This document shows positions 44,650 through 53,442 of a stretch of 64,000 bases of DNA, piece after piece. The notes below the pieces were generated by a model that saw only the letters and a list, made by a program, of their open reading frames with translations, was not told the DNA's origin and ran no database searches. Every line of letters starts with the position of its first letter. Position 1 is the stretch's first letter. The translations under genes and the position numbers were made by a program. Origin of the DNA: Bacteroides ovatus (lineage in GTDB: Bacteria > Bacteroidota > Bacteroidia > Bacteroidales > Bacteroidaceae); the NCBI RefSeq assembly GCF_001314995.1, contig NZ_CP012938.1, forward strand, positions 4,402,001-4,466,000, in the 5' to 3' direction.

Positions 44650-45726
44650 ATGATGAAAGAGATACAACGAAAGAAAAAGGTACTGATAGATCTTACGAAT
44701 TATGGTAGTCTCACAGCCGGCTTCGGGCAGATTGCGGCCAACTATGCAACCGCCTTTTCGTCTATGCCGGTAGATGATCTTCATTTTGTATATTTATTGC
44801 GGCAGAAATATATGCAGGAATTTGGTCCGAATGTGACCTCTGTTCCGGTACGTCGTATCAATAAGTTTTTTCCTTTTACCCTTCCCAAGGTAGATGTATG
44901 GCATGCGGTGAATCAACAGCGCAAGCTGTTGCGTATTGCCGGTGGTACAAAGTTTATCTTTACTATACACGACTTTAATTTCTTAACAGAGAAAAAGCCC
45001 TGGAAGGCGAAAATGTATCTTCGCCGGATGCAGAATAAGGTCAATAAAGCAGCGGTCGTGACTACGATCTCTCATTATGTGGCAGATGTCATTCGGCAGC
45101 ATGTAGATTTGAAAGGGAAGGAGATCCGGGTCATCTATAATGGAGTGGAGAGAATCGATACATTGGAAGGAATAAAGCCGTCGTTTGCTACAGGGCGTCC
45201 TTTCTTTTTTACGATTGGACAAATCCGTAGAAAAAAGAACTTCCATCTCTTGGTTGACGTAATGCGTCATTTCCCGGAATATGATCTATATATTTGTGGC
45301 GATGCTCATTTTGCTTATGCTGAAGAAGTGCGCAATCTGATCCGTGAGAATCAGCTCACTAATGTCTTTTTGACGGATGTTATTTCTCAAAGCGAGAAGA
45401 TCTGGTTATATCGGAACTGTGAGGCATTCCTGTTTCCTAGTGAGGGAGAAGGCTTTGGATTGCCGGTGGTGGAAGCTATGCAATTTGGGAAGGCTGTATT
45501 TGCTGCTAATCGCACTAGTTTGCCGGAAGTTTGTAATGGACACGCTATCATGTGGGAACATTTGGATACAGAATCTATGGTGGAAAGTATCCGGGAGCAT
45601 CTACCTGATTTTTATAAAGATAAGGAACGCTTGGAGAAAATCAAGGAACATGCCGCTTCATTCAGTTACGAGAAGCATATACAAGCCTACCTTGATTTAT
45701 ATCGGGAGTTAGCTCAATTGCCTTAG
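44650..45726 (+). CDS. GT4-family glycosyltransferase
   Basis: A 358-residue GT-B enzyme. The N-terminal glycine-rich loop is YGSLTAGFGQIA, and the nucleotide-sugar site in the C-terminal half reads EAFLFPSEGEGFGLPVVEA, the E-x7-E motif of GT4. FFFTIGQIRRKKNFHLL marks the second Rossmann domain. It probably extends the core glycan. It lies 57 bp after the GT9 gene, and its last 18 bp overlap the convergent GT9 gene at 45709. Confidence 0.9.
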   Translation: MMKEIQRKKKVLIDLTNYGSLTAGFGQIAANYATAFSSMPVDDLHFVYLLRQKYMQEFGPNVTSVPVRRINKFFPFTLPKVDVWHAVNQQRKLLRIAGGTKFIFTIHDFNFLTEKKPWKAKMYLRRMQNKVNKAAVVTTISHYVADVIRQHVDLKGKEIRVIYNGVERIDTLEGIKPSFATGRPFFFTIGQIRRKKNFHLLVDVMRHFPEYDLYICGDAHFAYAEEVRNLIRENQLTNVFLTDVISQSEKIWLYRNCEAFLFPSEGEGFGLPVVEAMQFGKAVFAANRTSLPEVCNGHAIMWEHLDTESMVESIREHLPDFYKDKERLEKIKEHAASFSYEKHIQAYLDLYRELAQLP

Positions 45727-46767
45727 TATTGGAATCAATTGCTCGTATACCTTTTCGGGAGTAATTAATGCAAAACGCTCCTCATAGGGTAATGTCGCCT
45801 GTTGTTCCGGTGGAAGAATGTCGTCAGGACTAATTCCTTCGGCGAGTACGGAATTGGCGGGTAACCACATTGACTTTGACGCACTTGGTGAATAAATGGC
45901 AAATGAAGGAACTCCAAGAGCTTGGGCGATGTGTCTGGCTCCTCCTTCGTTCCCGAAGTAAAATGAACAGTTGGCACAAAGTGCTGCCAGTTGTCGTAAT
46001 GAAGAAGCTTGTATATCGATCTTGATACGTTCCGGACATCCTAATTCCTTGTAGATATTTCTGGCATCTTCTTCTTCGTACCCCGGCGCGTAGTTGAAGA
46101 TCATTTGTATGTCCTTGTATTCCTCTAATATTCTTTTCAGTGTGGCTACCATGAACTCCGTATTCCATTTTTTATGGATGAGTTTGGTTGTGACTCCTAT
46201 TAATAACACAGGGCGTGCAAAATCAATCCCTTCCTTTTCCATATAATATCGGAAATCTTCTTTTTCCCGGTCAGTCAGATATAACTTGAATTCTTTTGTG
46301 TATTGAATAGGTCTGATCTTTTCTAATGGTGCTGCAAGCAATAGATTGCGTTGTACCATGTCAGTTGTCAGATTCTTACTGTAAGTGTCTGTCCGGTAGT
46401 TCAGTAGAAAATGTGTATATCCTTTAATGCGTCCTATCCGGAAAGGGGTTCTTAATGAAAAAAGAGAGAAAAAAAGAGTCCGGATAGTAGAGCGCATATC
46501 GATGATTACATCGTATCTGTTTTTATGCATTACCTGCCATACTTTTTTTATATAAGCAGTGAATGGTTTATTCTCATTCTTGTCAAATGTAATGACTTTA
46601 TCTATATCCGGATGCCCCTCATAGAGTGGAGCAATATTTTTATTAAGCACGAAGTGTATCTCTGCATCGGGAAAACTTTTTTTCAGCGTGCTGCACAATG
46701 CAACAGCCAGAATTGAGTCGCCTATTTGTCTAAATCGAATAATTAGAATTCTTTTGATTGGTTTCAT
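45709..46767 (-). CDS. GT9 glycosyltransferase, second copy
   Basis: A 352-residue GT-B enzyme with the start ILIIRFRQIGDSILAVALCS, then FYFGNEGGARHIAQALGVPS, where GT9 proteins bind the acceptor or donor phosphate. The match to ADP-heptose:LPS heptosyltransferases is clear at family level, but the sugar is not known. It faces the GT4 gene tail-to-tail with an 18-bp overlap. A -7 box TATGTTTG at 46797-46804 on the minus strand gives it its own promoter. Confidence 0.9.
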   Translation of the reverse strand: MKPIKRILIIRFRQIGDSILAVALCSTLKKSFPDAEIHFVLNKNIAPLYEGHPDIDKVITFDKNENKPFTAYIKKVWQVMHKNRYDVIIDMRSTIRTLFFSLFSLRTPFRIGRIKGYTHFLLNYRTDTYSKNLTTDMVQRNLLLAAPLEKIRPIQYTKEFKLYLTDREKEDFRYYMEKEGIDFARPVLLIGVTTKLIHKKWNTEFMVATLKRILEEYKDIQMIFNYAPGYEEEDARNIYKELGCPERIKIDIQASSLRQLAALCANCSFYFGNEGGARHIAQALGVPSFAIYSPSASKSMWLPANSVLAEGISPDDILPPEQQATLPYEERFALITPEKVYEQLIPILRQLS

Positions 46768-46796
46768 GCTTAAACTTCCTTATGCTTTTTATCGTG

Positions 46797-46804
46797 CAAA
46801 CATA
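46797..46804 (-). promoter_or_regulatory. -7 box for the second GT9 gene
   Basis: The minus strand reads TATGTTTG (TAnnTTTG), 29 bp upstream of the ATG at 46767. Confidence 0.5.
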
Positions 46805-46954
46805 ACTAAAAAAAAGCATTTATGTCTAAATATAAATGAAAAGAAAAAAGAAAAAATGACTAAAGCGGTTCGTAACAGGACTTATATGTAGAGAGAGTTA
46901 GCCAATCTTTGTGAGAAAAGAGAAAAATATAGTCGGAATATGGCCTAATTTCTT

Positions 46955-46962
46955 TATCTTTG
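46955..46962 (+). promoter_or_regulatory. -7 box for the kinase-like gene
   Basis: TATCTTTG matches TAnnTTTG. The ATG at 47000 is unusual for this genome in having a Shine-Dalgarno-like AGGAGAG 5 nt upstream of it. Confidence 0.5.
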
Positions 46963-46999
46963 CTCAATCTTTGTAATTAGTATTATATAGGAGAGTGTA

Positions 47000-47911
47000 A
47001 TGAGAGTGATTGTAAATCCCAAGTACGCACATTTGCAGAAGGAGATAGAAGAAATTCCAAGGTCCTTCCAGAAAGAAAGAGATGTGGTGTATGATGGTCG
47101 TAATGTTTTAAAACGAATTGGCTTGGGCAGTATTGATGTTGTGGTGAAGAGCTTTAAGAAGCCTCACATCATCAACCGCGTTGTATATTCGTTTTTCCGG
47201 CAATCAAAAGCAGAACGTTCCTATATTTATTCTATGGAGATCCAACAGCATGGTTTTGACACTCCGGAGCCAGTGGCTATGATTGAACAATTTCAGAATG
47301 GTCTTCTTTCACATAGCTATTATATTTGTTGTTATGATGGTGGCGAAACTGTCCGTTCCCTGATGGATGGGAAAGTAGAGGGAAATGAAGATAAACTTTC
47401 TGCTTTTGCGCGCTACACTGCTGCTTTGCATCAGGCAGGTATTCTCCATTTGGACTATTCTCCCGGTAATATACTGATTCATCAGAATGAAACGAATGAA
47501 TACAGTTTCTCTCTGGTCGACGTGAATCGCATGCAGTTGCTATCGGATATTGATTGTGATATGGTATGCCGTAATATGTGCCGTTTGTGTATTTCGCGTG
47601 AGGTACTGACTTACATCATGACAGAATATGCTTCTTTGCGTGGATGGGACGTCGAATCTACGGTCAGTCTGGCCCTTCGTTACAGCGATCAGTTTTTTAC
47701 TCATTATATTTATCGTCGTGCGGCACGGAAAGAGAAAGAAAAGCATATTGTATCCCTGATTTTATTCTTCCGTTTATACCGTTCCGTACGTAAATTCTTT
47801 TCTTGGGAACCGCATATCTCACGTTTCTTATTGAAAAAGGAAAAGCATATCTATGATACATACCTGTGCAAGTATGATTATTGTGAATTGCTTTCTGCTG
47901 ATTATCAATGA
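47000..47911 (+). CDS. Lipopolysaccharide core kinase (WaaP/KdkA-like)
   Basis: A 303-residue protein kinase-like protein. A Lys in IDVVVKSFKKP is the likely ATP-binding residue. The catalytic loop is ILHLDYSPGNILIH (HxDxxxxN pattern) and the metal-binding motif is FSLVDVNRMQL (DVN in place of DFG). These are features of the InaA/WaaP/KdkA group that phosphorylates Kdo or heptose in the LPS inner core. Bacteroides lipid A carries a phosphorylated Kdo, so KdkA-like activity fits. The stop is immediately followed (no gap) by the stop of the opposite FkbM gene. Confidence 0.85.
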   Translation: MRVIVNPKYAHLQKEIEEIPRSFQKERDVVYDGRNVLKRIGLGSIDVVVKSFKKPHIINRVVYSFFRQSKAERSYIYSMEIQQHGFDTPEPVAMIEQFQNGLLSHSYYICCYDGGETVRSLMDGKVEGNEDKLSAFARYTAALHQAGILHLDYSPGNILIHQNETNEYSFSLVDVNRMQLLSDIDCDMVCRNMCRLCISREVLTYIMTEYASLRGWDVESTVSLALRYSDQFFTHYIYRRAARKEKEKHIVSLILFFRLYRSVRKFFSWEPHISRFLLKKEKHIYDTYLCKYDYCELLSADYQ

Positions 47912-48724
47912 TTACTTCTTACTTCCGCGCATCACTACACTGCGGATTTTATGCCTGAAAAACCCTTTTTGATTAATATATGTGCAGTTATGTTTGTCCA
48001 GAAATGCAGAGATAACTTCTTCGTCATCACGCAAATGGTATGTGCAAATGGCAAAATCCAGCTTCTGGCAATTTTGGAATAAGTTATTGCATCCGGCCAA
48101 TGCGTGCCGTTCGGCTCCTTCTATATCCATTTTAAGAAATAGATGTTCATTCGTCTGGTTGTTAAAGAAATCATCTAGTGTTTGCTCTCTCGAAGAATTA
48201 TGATCGCTCACATACTTCTGGACAATCGTCACTTTGTCCTGCCATGGTTCGAAGGTAGCTCTGATGGCCTCTAACCATTGCTCGTCCTGCTCAAACAAAT
48301 AAACATGTTTGGCTTCTTCGATAATTTCCAATGATGAATATCCTTCGGCACAACCGACATCCACAAATACTTTCCCTGTCACTTCTTTAACGCTGTTGAA
48401 GTAATGGTGCGGTGAGCGCCTGTCTTGTTCCATACTCAAAGCCCTATAATATTTTTGAATTTTCTTGGCTGGAGTGCTTTTTCTGAAATAGAGTCGCTTC
48501 TTTTCTTTTTGAACATAGTATAAGCCTTTTTCCTCATCTTTCTGTACATCAACAGGCATATTGGCGTATTCATCCTTGAATTCATACAGGTGTCTTGAAT
48601 ATCCATGTTCTTTAATATATTCATAGTATTTCAGATAAGGAGAGCCAGGCTTATATCCTTTCATGAAATAATATGGGAGAGTGCCATATATAAATTTCTT
48701 TATTGTATGTTTAAGTACGTTCAT
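47912..48724 (-). CDS. FkbM-family methyltransferase
   Basis: A 270-residue protein. SAM-binding motif I is VFVDVGCAEGYSSLEI, the acidic residue of motif II is in YLFEQDEQWLEAI, and the FkbM signature LKMDIEGAERHALAG is clear. The 90-residue N-terminal part is not part of the core domain. FkbM enzymes methylate hydroxyl groups, in glycan loci usually of a sugar. It is the last gene of a six-gene minus-strand operon, overlapping the GT4 gene by 4 bp (ATGA). Confidence 0.9.
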   Translation of the reverse strand: MNVLKHTIKKFIYGTLPYYFMKGYKPGSPYLKYYEYIKEHGYSRHLYEFKDEYANMPVDVQKDEEKGLYYVQKEKKRLYFRKSTPAKKIQKYYRALSMEQDRRSPHHYFNSVKEVTGKVFVDVGCAEGYSSLEIIEEAKHVYLFEQDEQWLEAIRATFEPWQDKVTIVQKYVSDHNSSREQTLDDFFNNQTNEHLFLKMDIEGAERHALAGCNNLFQNCQKLDFAICTYHLRDDEEVISAFLDKHNCTYINQKGFFRHKIRSVVMRGSKK

Positions 48725-49854
48725 TTCATTAGTTTCTTGTAGATGTTTAAGATTTCTTCCGCTTGCTTTTCTTCAGAGAATCTTTTGGCAAATTTTTGCC
48801 CCTTTTCAATCATCTCCTTTTTTCTTTCAGTATCGGAGTATATCTGTTTGAAAGCATTGGCCATTCCTTTGATATCGTCAGGATGTACATAGATAGAGTC
48901 GGGACCTCCGGCTTCTTCCAGGCAAGATCCAGTCGCGGCCACTACCGGAATATCGGAGTATAGAGCTTCTATAATGGGAATACCAAAACCTTCGAAACGG
49001 GAAGGGTATACAAAAATTTCTGCTAACTGATAAAAAGCCGGTAGATCATCAAAAGGAACATTGCTGATGATATGTACCCTTTCTTCCAGCTTATTCTCCT
49101 TAATGAAACGTTCAATTTTATCAGTATATTCCGTGTGGCGTCCTACAATGACGAGATGAATCTGTTCAGGAAGCATCGTTAGTGCCTGCACCGCTGAAAG
49201 GGCGTTTTTGCGTTCTTCAATACTTCCTACGTTAAGGATATAGTGATCCGGTAGCTGATATTTAGCCCGGATTTCTCTTTTCTTCTCTGCTGCTACAGGA
49301 TGCATGAATGAAGGATCACATCCCTGATAAACAACTTCTATCTTATCGGCGGGAATCCTGAAATACTCAATAATATCACGCTTGGTACATTCGCTGATAG
49401 CAATGATTTTATCGGCATTTTCGCAAGCTTTACGGAATTTGTATGTGTATATTTTCCTGTCGATCGAATGGTAATACTGCGGATAGCGCAGAAAGATCAG
49501 ATCGTGAATCGTTACAATACTTTTTACCTCGCTTTGATGTATATTCAGGGGCAACTCATTACTAAGTCCGTGGAATATATCGATTTTTTCTTTTTCCAGT
49601 TGTTGGGTAACGCCCCATACTCGCCACAATGAACTTAACTTTTTCCAGGAAGAAGTAGTGGGATAAGAAAGCTGTAGTTGCTGATACTGCTTCGTTAATT
49701 TGTCCAGTCTCTTGTTTTCCCGTTTCTTGGGGGCATACAGCACATATTCATTCTCCGGATAGAATTGGCATAGGATATTCACTATATAGCGGCTATAATT
49801 ACCCAGACCGGTGAAATTCTGTACTGCACGTTTTCCGTCAAAACCTATTCTCAT
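48721..49854 (-). CDS. GT4-family glycosyltransferase (mannosyltransferase-like)
   Basis: A 377-residue GT-B enzyme. The acceptor loop is AVQNFTGLGNYSRYIVNIL, and the donor site is IFVYPSRFEGFGIPIIEAL (E-x7-E). ILNVGSIEERKNALSAV marks the second domain. It belongs to the group of Bacteroides GT4 enzymes that look like mannosyltransferases, but the sugar is not proven. It overlaps the FkbM gene by 4 bp and lies 29 bp after licD-like. Confidence 0.92.
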   Translation of the reverse strand: MRIGFDGKRAVQNFTGLGNYSRYIVNILCQFYPENEYVLYAPKKRENKRLDKLTKQYQQLQLSYPTTSSWKKLSSLWRVWGVTQQLEKEKIDIFHGLSNELPLNIHQSEVKSIVTIHDLIFLRYPQYYHSIDRKIYTYKFRKACENADKIIAISECTKRDIIEYFRIPADKIEVVYQGCDPSFMHPVAAEKKREIRAKYQLPDHYILNVGSIEERKNALSAVQALTMLPEQIHLVIVGRHTEYTDKIERFIKENKLEERVHIISNVPFDDLPAFYQLAEIFVYPSRFEGFGIPIIEALYSDIPVVAATGSCLEEAGGPDSIYVHPDDIKGMANAFKQIYSDTERKKEMIEKGQKFAKRFSEEKQAEEILNIYKKLMK

Positions 49855-49883
49855 TTCTTCTTCTTACCTTTATGTGATTATAA

Positions 49884-50696
49884 TTAGACTTCAAAATTCC
49901 GATAAGGTTTATTCAAGTCTAAATAATGGAAATTATGTTGTCTTTGTCCACTTTGTTTAGGTATGGTCATGTAATCTCCATATTTCTGTGACAGATAAGC
50001 GTCGTATTTCTGTACTCCCCATACTTCTTCATCTTCAAACCGGATAGGAGTGGGAGTGCCCAGGATATCCTTCGACATGATTCCTTTCATTCCATCATCA
50101 TAATCGCAGACTAATGCGCATTGGTCGAAATCGTATTTCTTCATCACCTTCCTGATGCTTTCCTGTGCTCCGGTAAGGGTAAAAAACTTTCTGCATAATA
50201 GCGGTATCCATGAACTGGGACCTTTCCCATGTTTGTATGGATCGCGATGAATAAGATAAAGTACTCGTTTGTAGAACTCATACTTCGCAAAATGCATTCT
50301 TTGCGCCATACGGCTTTCCGGAACTCCATCTAGTGGAAATATATCAATATATACACCTCCCAGATATTTGAGATGCATACGCTCGATTAAGGTTGTGTTG
50401 GCATCCTGCACCTTTGCGAACGGAAGAGGATATTCCTTATCATTCTCAGCGCATACCGCTTCGTAAGGTTCCGGTAACCATTCTTTGGCATTAGCCATTA
50501 GTAAGTCATAATCAGCTCTTGGCATTCCGATATCCAAATCATCATCCCAGGGGATGAATCCTTTGTGGCGCACAGCTCCCAGCATGGTGCCTGCCATGAT
50601 GTAATATCGCAGATTATGTTCTTTGCAAACTTTGTCAACAGCTAATAAGTTCTTTAATATGCGAAGCTGTAGAGGGCGGATGTCGTAATTAGCCAT
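49884..50696 (-). CDS. LicD-family phospho-alcohol transferase
   Basis: A 270-residue protein. The LicD signature is complete: RYYIMAGTMLGAVRHKGFIP, then WDDDLDIGMPRADYD with the metal-binding aspartates. GGVYIDIFPLDGVPE follows. LicD proteins move phosphocholine or a related phospho-alcohol from a CDP carrier to a sugar hydroxyl. It lies directly downstream (15 bp) of the LicC-like nucleotidyltransferase, which should make the CDP donor. Confidence 0.92.
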   Translation of the reverse strand: MANYDIRPLQLRILKNLLAVDKVCKEHNLRYYIMAGTMLGAVRHKGFIPWDDDLDIGMPRADYDLLMANAKEWLPEPYEAVCAENDKEYPLPFAKVQDANTTLIERMHLKYLGGVYIDIFPLDGVPESRMAQRMHFAKYEFYKRVLYLIHRDPYKHGKGPSSWIPLLCRKFFTLTGAQESIRKVMKKYDFDQCALVCDYDDGMKGIMSKDILGTPTPIRFEDEEVWGVQKYDAYLSQKYGDYMTIPKQSGQRQHNFHYLDLNKPYRNFEV

Positions 50697-50711
50697 TCTA
50701 TCTGATTTTAA

Positions 50712-51443
50712 TTAATAAAGACTGGCTGGAATCAGCTTCTGTGCCTGTTGAAAGTCTTCTACTGTGTCCAGCTCGGCCGAGAAGAACTCGGTGGTGTCCA
50801 TAACGTAAAAACTATATCCTTGCGGAATCAGTCTCTCAAAAGCCCGTTCGTAGAATATATTATCCAGCCCTTCGGTAGTAATCATAATTTCCAGTTCCCG
50901 GAATAGCGCTTTGGTATATTCAGCTGACATCTTTTCAATGCCGATAGATTCTCCGATAGCATCGGATATCGAGCAGACTTTGCTGATTTCAACGACCTTT
51001 TGTGCGTCGTCCACGATGACTTTTATTTCTTCTGCTCCGAGCTCATGACGATTCAGTGCCAATATGTCGTCCTTATCCGAATGAAGCAGTTTCTCTACAA
51101 TCTGCGGATCAAATACAATGTCGCTGTCTAATAATAAAATCTCCTGCCCATCTGTATAGGAACGGGTGAGCCATAATGAATAGATATTGTTGGTTGATTC
51201 ATACCTGTCATTATAGATGAAAGTAATATCTTGGGTTGGATAATGTGCCTGTAGAAAATCTACGATTTGCTGCTGGCGATACCCGGTGACAATGATGAAT
51301 TCATCAAATCCGTTTTGTATCAGAGCATCAAAAGCTCTTTCCAAAAGGCATCGTTCTCCTATTTTGAGAAGACATTTGGGCGTCGTATCGGTCAGCGGGC
51401 GTAAGCGTGAAGCTATTCCTGCGGCTAATATTACTGCTTTCAT
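50712..51443 (-). CDS. LicC-like nucleotidyltransferase
   Basis: A 243-residue protein. The start is KAVILAAGIASRLRPLTDTT with the signature glycine-rich loop and PKCLLKIGERCLLERA. The segment FIYNDRYESTNNIYSLWL is typical of LicC-type phosphocholine cytidylyltransferases, and LLLDSDIVFDP holds the metal-binding Asp pair. It probably activates a small phospho-alcohol with CTP. The start overlaps the aminotransferase stop by 4 bp (ATGA), so both are translated together. Confidence 0.9.
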   Translation of the reverse strand: MKAVILAAGIASRLRPLTDTTPKCLLKIGERCLLERAFDALIQNGFDEFIIVTGYRQQQIVDFLQAHYPTQDITFIYNDRYESTNNIYSLWLTRSYTDGQEILLLDSDIVFDPQIVEKLLHSDKDDILALNRHELGAEEIKVIVDDAQKVVEISKVCSISDAIGESIGIEKMSAEYTKALFRELEIMITTEGLDNIFYERAFERLIPQGYSFYVMDTTEFFSAELDTVEDFQQAQKLIPASLY

Positions 51444-52489
51444 TTGGATGCTATTTCTTTGATTGTATCTATAACGATCCGGTTCTGCTCTGGGCGTCCC
51501 AATGTGATACGCAAATGAGTATTGATATCCGGTTCATTCATAAACTTCACTTTATAACTCTGTTCAGCAAAAGCCTTTTGTAAAGCCTCTTTCAGTTCTA
51601 TCGGGTATTTGATTAAAATAAAATTGGCAACCGATTCATATACTTTGAATCCGGGTAATACGCCGATTTCCTTTTCGTAACGCTCACGGTCTTCATTCAT
51701 CAGTTTGGCGATGTTTCGGTAGTGTGCGTCCGATTTGAGAGCCGCAATGGCGATATCTTCGGATATCCGGTTGTATCCCAGATATTTATTGCTGTATCTG
51801 CTGAATTTTTCCAGCTCCTTACTCATGAATCCGAATCCCATACGTAAACCGGGCAATCCATAAAACTTGGATAAAGTACGGGAAATAATCAAATTCGGAT
51901 ATTTATTAACCAGCTTTTTGATATAACTAGTATCAGTTGAAACAAAAGAAGCGTATGCTTCATCTATCAGTACCACTGTTTGGCTGGGTACTTCTGCGAG
52001 CAGTTCATCCAATTCTTTTGGAGTTAAACCATTGCCGGTAGGGTTATTGGGAGAAGCTAGTAAAAGAATCTTCGGATTCTCTTTCTGAATCATATCTTTT
52101 AGCGTCTCAAAGTCATATTTAAAAGTATTTCCGTCTTCGTAGAGAGGATATTGCAAAGTATGGCCATTCACCTCATCTGCAATTGATTTATAATACCACC
52201 ATGAGAACTTGGGAATCAACATCGTTTTATTTCCATCTTCTTGAGTCAGGAAGTAGTGTACAGCTTGCTTCAGAATATCTTCTCCGCCGTATCCTAATAA
52301 GACTTGTGTTTCATCTATATCATAAAGTTCGGATAAGAAAACAGATAATATACTTTTCTTTCCTTCATCATAAATGCGGGTATAAAAACAAAGTTTATTT
52401 ATATCGAAGTTTTTTAAAGCTTCTACTACTTCTTTTGATGGACTGTAGTTAAATTCGTTTCGATCTAAAAAGTTCAAATTCTTTTCCAT
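51440..52489 (-). CDS. HisC/CobD-like PLP-dependent aminotransferase
   Basis: A 349-residue fold-type I enzyme. Visible: VLLGYGGEDILKQAV, LLASPNNPTGNGLT, VVLIDEAYASF, the PLP-lysine in SRTLSKFYGLPGLRMGFGF, and the carboxylate- or phosphate-binding Arg in LRITLGRPEQN. The family includes histidinol-phosphate aminotransferase and threonine-phosphate decarboxylase. Its place between a GT2 (1-bp gap) and a LicC-like gene (4-bp overlap) argues against histidine synthesis. More likely it makes a small amino-alcohol phosphate for the LicC/LicD route. Confidence 0.85.
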   Translation of the reverse strand: MEKNLNFLDRNEFNYSPSKEVVEALKNFDINKLCFYTRIYDEGKKSILSVFLSELYDIDETQVLLGYGGEDILKQAVHYFLTQEDGNKTMLIPKFSWWYYKSIADEVNGHTLQYPLYEDGNTFKYDFETLKDMIQKENPKILLLASPNNPTGNGLTPKELDELLAEVPSQTVVLIDEAYASFVSTDTSYIKKLVNKYPNLIISRTLSKFYGLPGLRMGFGFMSKELEKFSRYSNKYLGYNRISEDIAIAALKSDAHYRNIAKLMNEDRERYEKEIGVLPGFKVYESVANFILIKYPIELKEALQKAFAEQSYKVKFMNEPDINTHLRITLGRPEQNRIVIDTIKEIASK

Positions 52490-52490
52490 A

Positions 52491-53300
52491 TTAGTTTTGT
52501 ATGATTCCTTTATCGCACCAGGTTAGTTTCCTGACTTTCGTTTCGTTCAAAATACTGCGGTTGTTGCTCAAATTATCCGTTCCATGTAGTTCGTGATGAA
52601 GGTGGAACACAATTCCCGCAAATTTGATGGTACGCTTGCGTACACCGCTATTGATGAGGCGGCACACTAATTCATGATCTTCGCTTCCCCATCCGGTAAT
52701 AGCTTCATTGTACCCATTGACTTTTAATAAATCCTCTTTCCAGAAAGCCATATTGCATCCTCTGGAATATGAAATATCCCATTGGCGATAATGCTGAAGT
52801 AGTGGGCTTAGCCAAGGCAAATGTACTCCGTTGATTGTGTTTTTAGTACCTTTGTCGTGAATAGAGATCATGCAGTTTCTTTCTGCTAGCATCTTTTGGG
52901 TTAAACCTTCCCGGATTAATACACGGCTACCGGTTACGAAACTGCCTTTTTTAGCAAAACGTACATGATCTTTGACGAAATCTTTGTGTAAGACGATATC
53001 CCCGTCAATTTGTATAATATATTCTTTAGATGCTTTCGCAATAGCTTTGTTACGGATGGAAGCCAGCCTGAAGCCTAGATCTTCATGCCAAACATGAATA
53101 ATAGGGACTTCGGAGGAGGCTGCTAATTGATGAATTAGTTCTCTTGTATCTTCTTTAGAACCATCATCGGCAATGATAATTTCATCTGGAAGGAGAGATT
53201 GACGTAGCACGCTTTTAACGCATAATTCTAATGCGTCGCTTCTATTATAGGTGGATATAATTAGCGATGTACTTATGTTGCTCGCCATTGGTTTATTCAT
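52491..53300 (-). CDS. GT2 glycosyltransferase with GT-A C-terminal domain
   Basis: A 269-residue protein. The start is SLIISTYNRSDALELCVKSV, the Asp pair EIIIADDGSKEDT follows, and IQIDGDIVLHKDF holds the DxD. In the C-terminal part, GCNMAFWKEDLLKVNGYNEA and GWGSEDHELVCRL match the galactosyltransferase-like GT2_7C region with its ED motif. It is the first gene of the six-gene minus operon; a -7 box TACATTTG lies at 53354-53361. Two start codons are possible (53300, 53288). Confidence 0.9.
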   Translation of the reverse strand: MNKPMASNISTSLIISTYNRSDALELCVKSVLRQSLLPDEIIIADDGSKEDTRELIHQLAASSEVPIIHVWHEDLGFRLASIRNKAIAKASKEYIIQIDGDIVLHKDFVKDHVRFAKKGSFVTGSRVLIREGLTQKMLAERNCMISIHDKGTKNTINGVHLPWLSPLLQHYRQWDISYSRGCNMAFWKEDLLKVNGYNEAITGWGSEDHELVCRLINSGVRKRTIKFAGIVFHLHHELHGTDNLSNNRSILNETKVRKLTWCDKGIIQN

Positions 53301-53353
53301 ATAATTATTACTAAGTTAGTTAAATAGTTAAGGGGGCTTGCATTAAAATTCTA

Positions 53354-53361
53354 CAAATGTA
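53354..53361 (-). promoter_or_regulatory. -7 box of the six-gene glycan operon
   Basis: The minus strand reads TACATTTG (TAnnTTTG), 53 bp upstream of the GT2 start. It would drive the operon GT2, aminotransferase, nucleotidyltransferase, LicD, GT4 and FkbM. Confidence 0.5.
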
Positions 53362-53442
53362 TACATTTTATTTGGTTGTGACAAGCGTTAAAGGCTTTTT
53401 CAGGATAGCTACATCAAATTTTATGATTCTTTTTTTGTTCTG

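Noticed and set aside
51440..52489. Histidine biosynthesis gene hisC
   Set aside because: No other his gene is near, and the gene is translationally coupled to a LicC-like gene inside a glycan operon; only the fold is shared.
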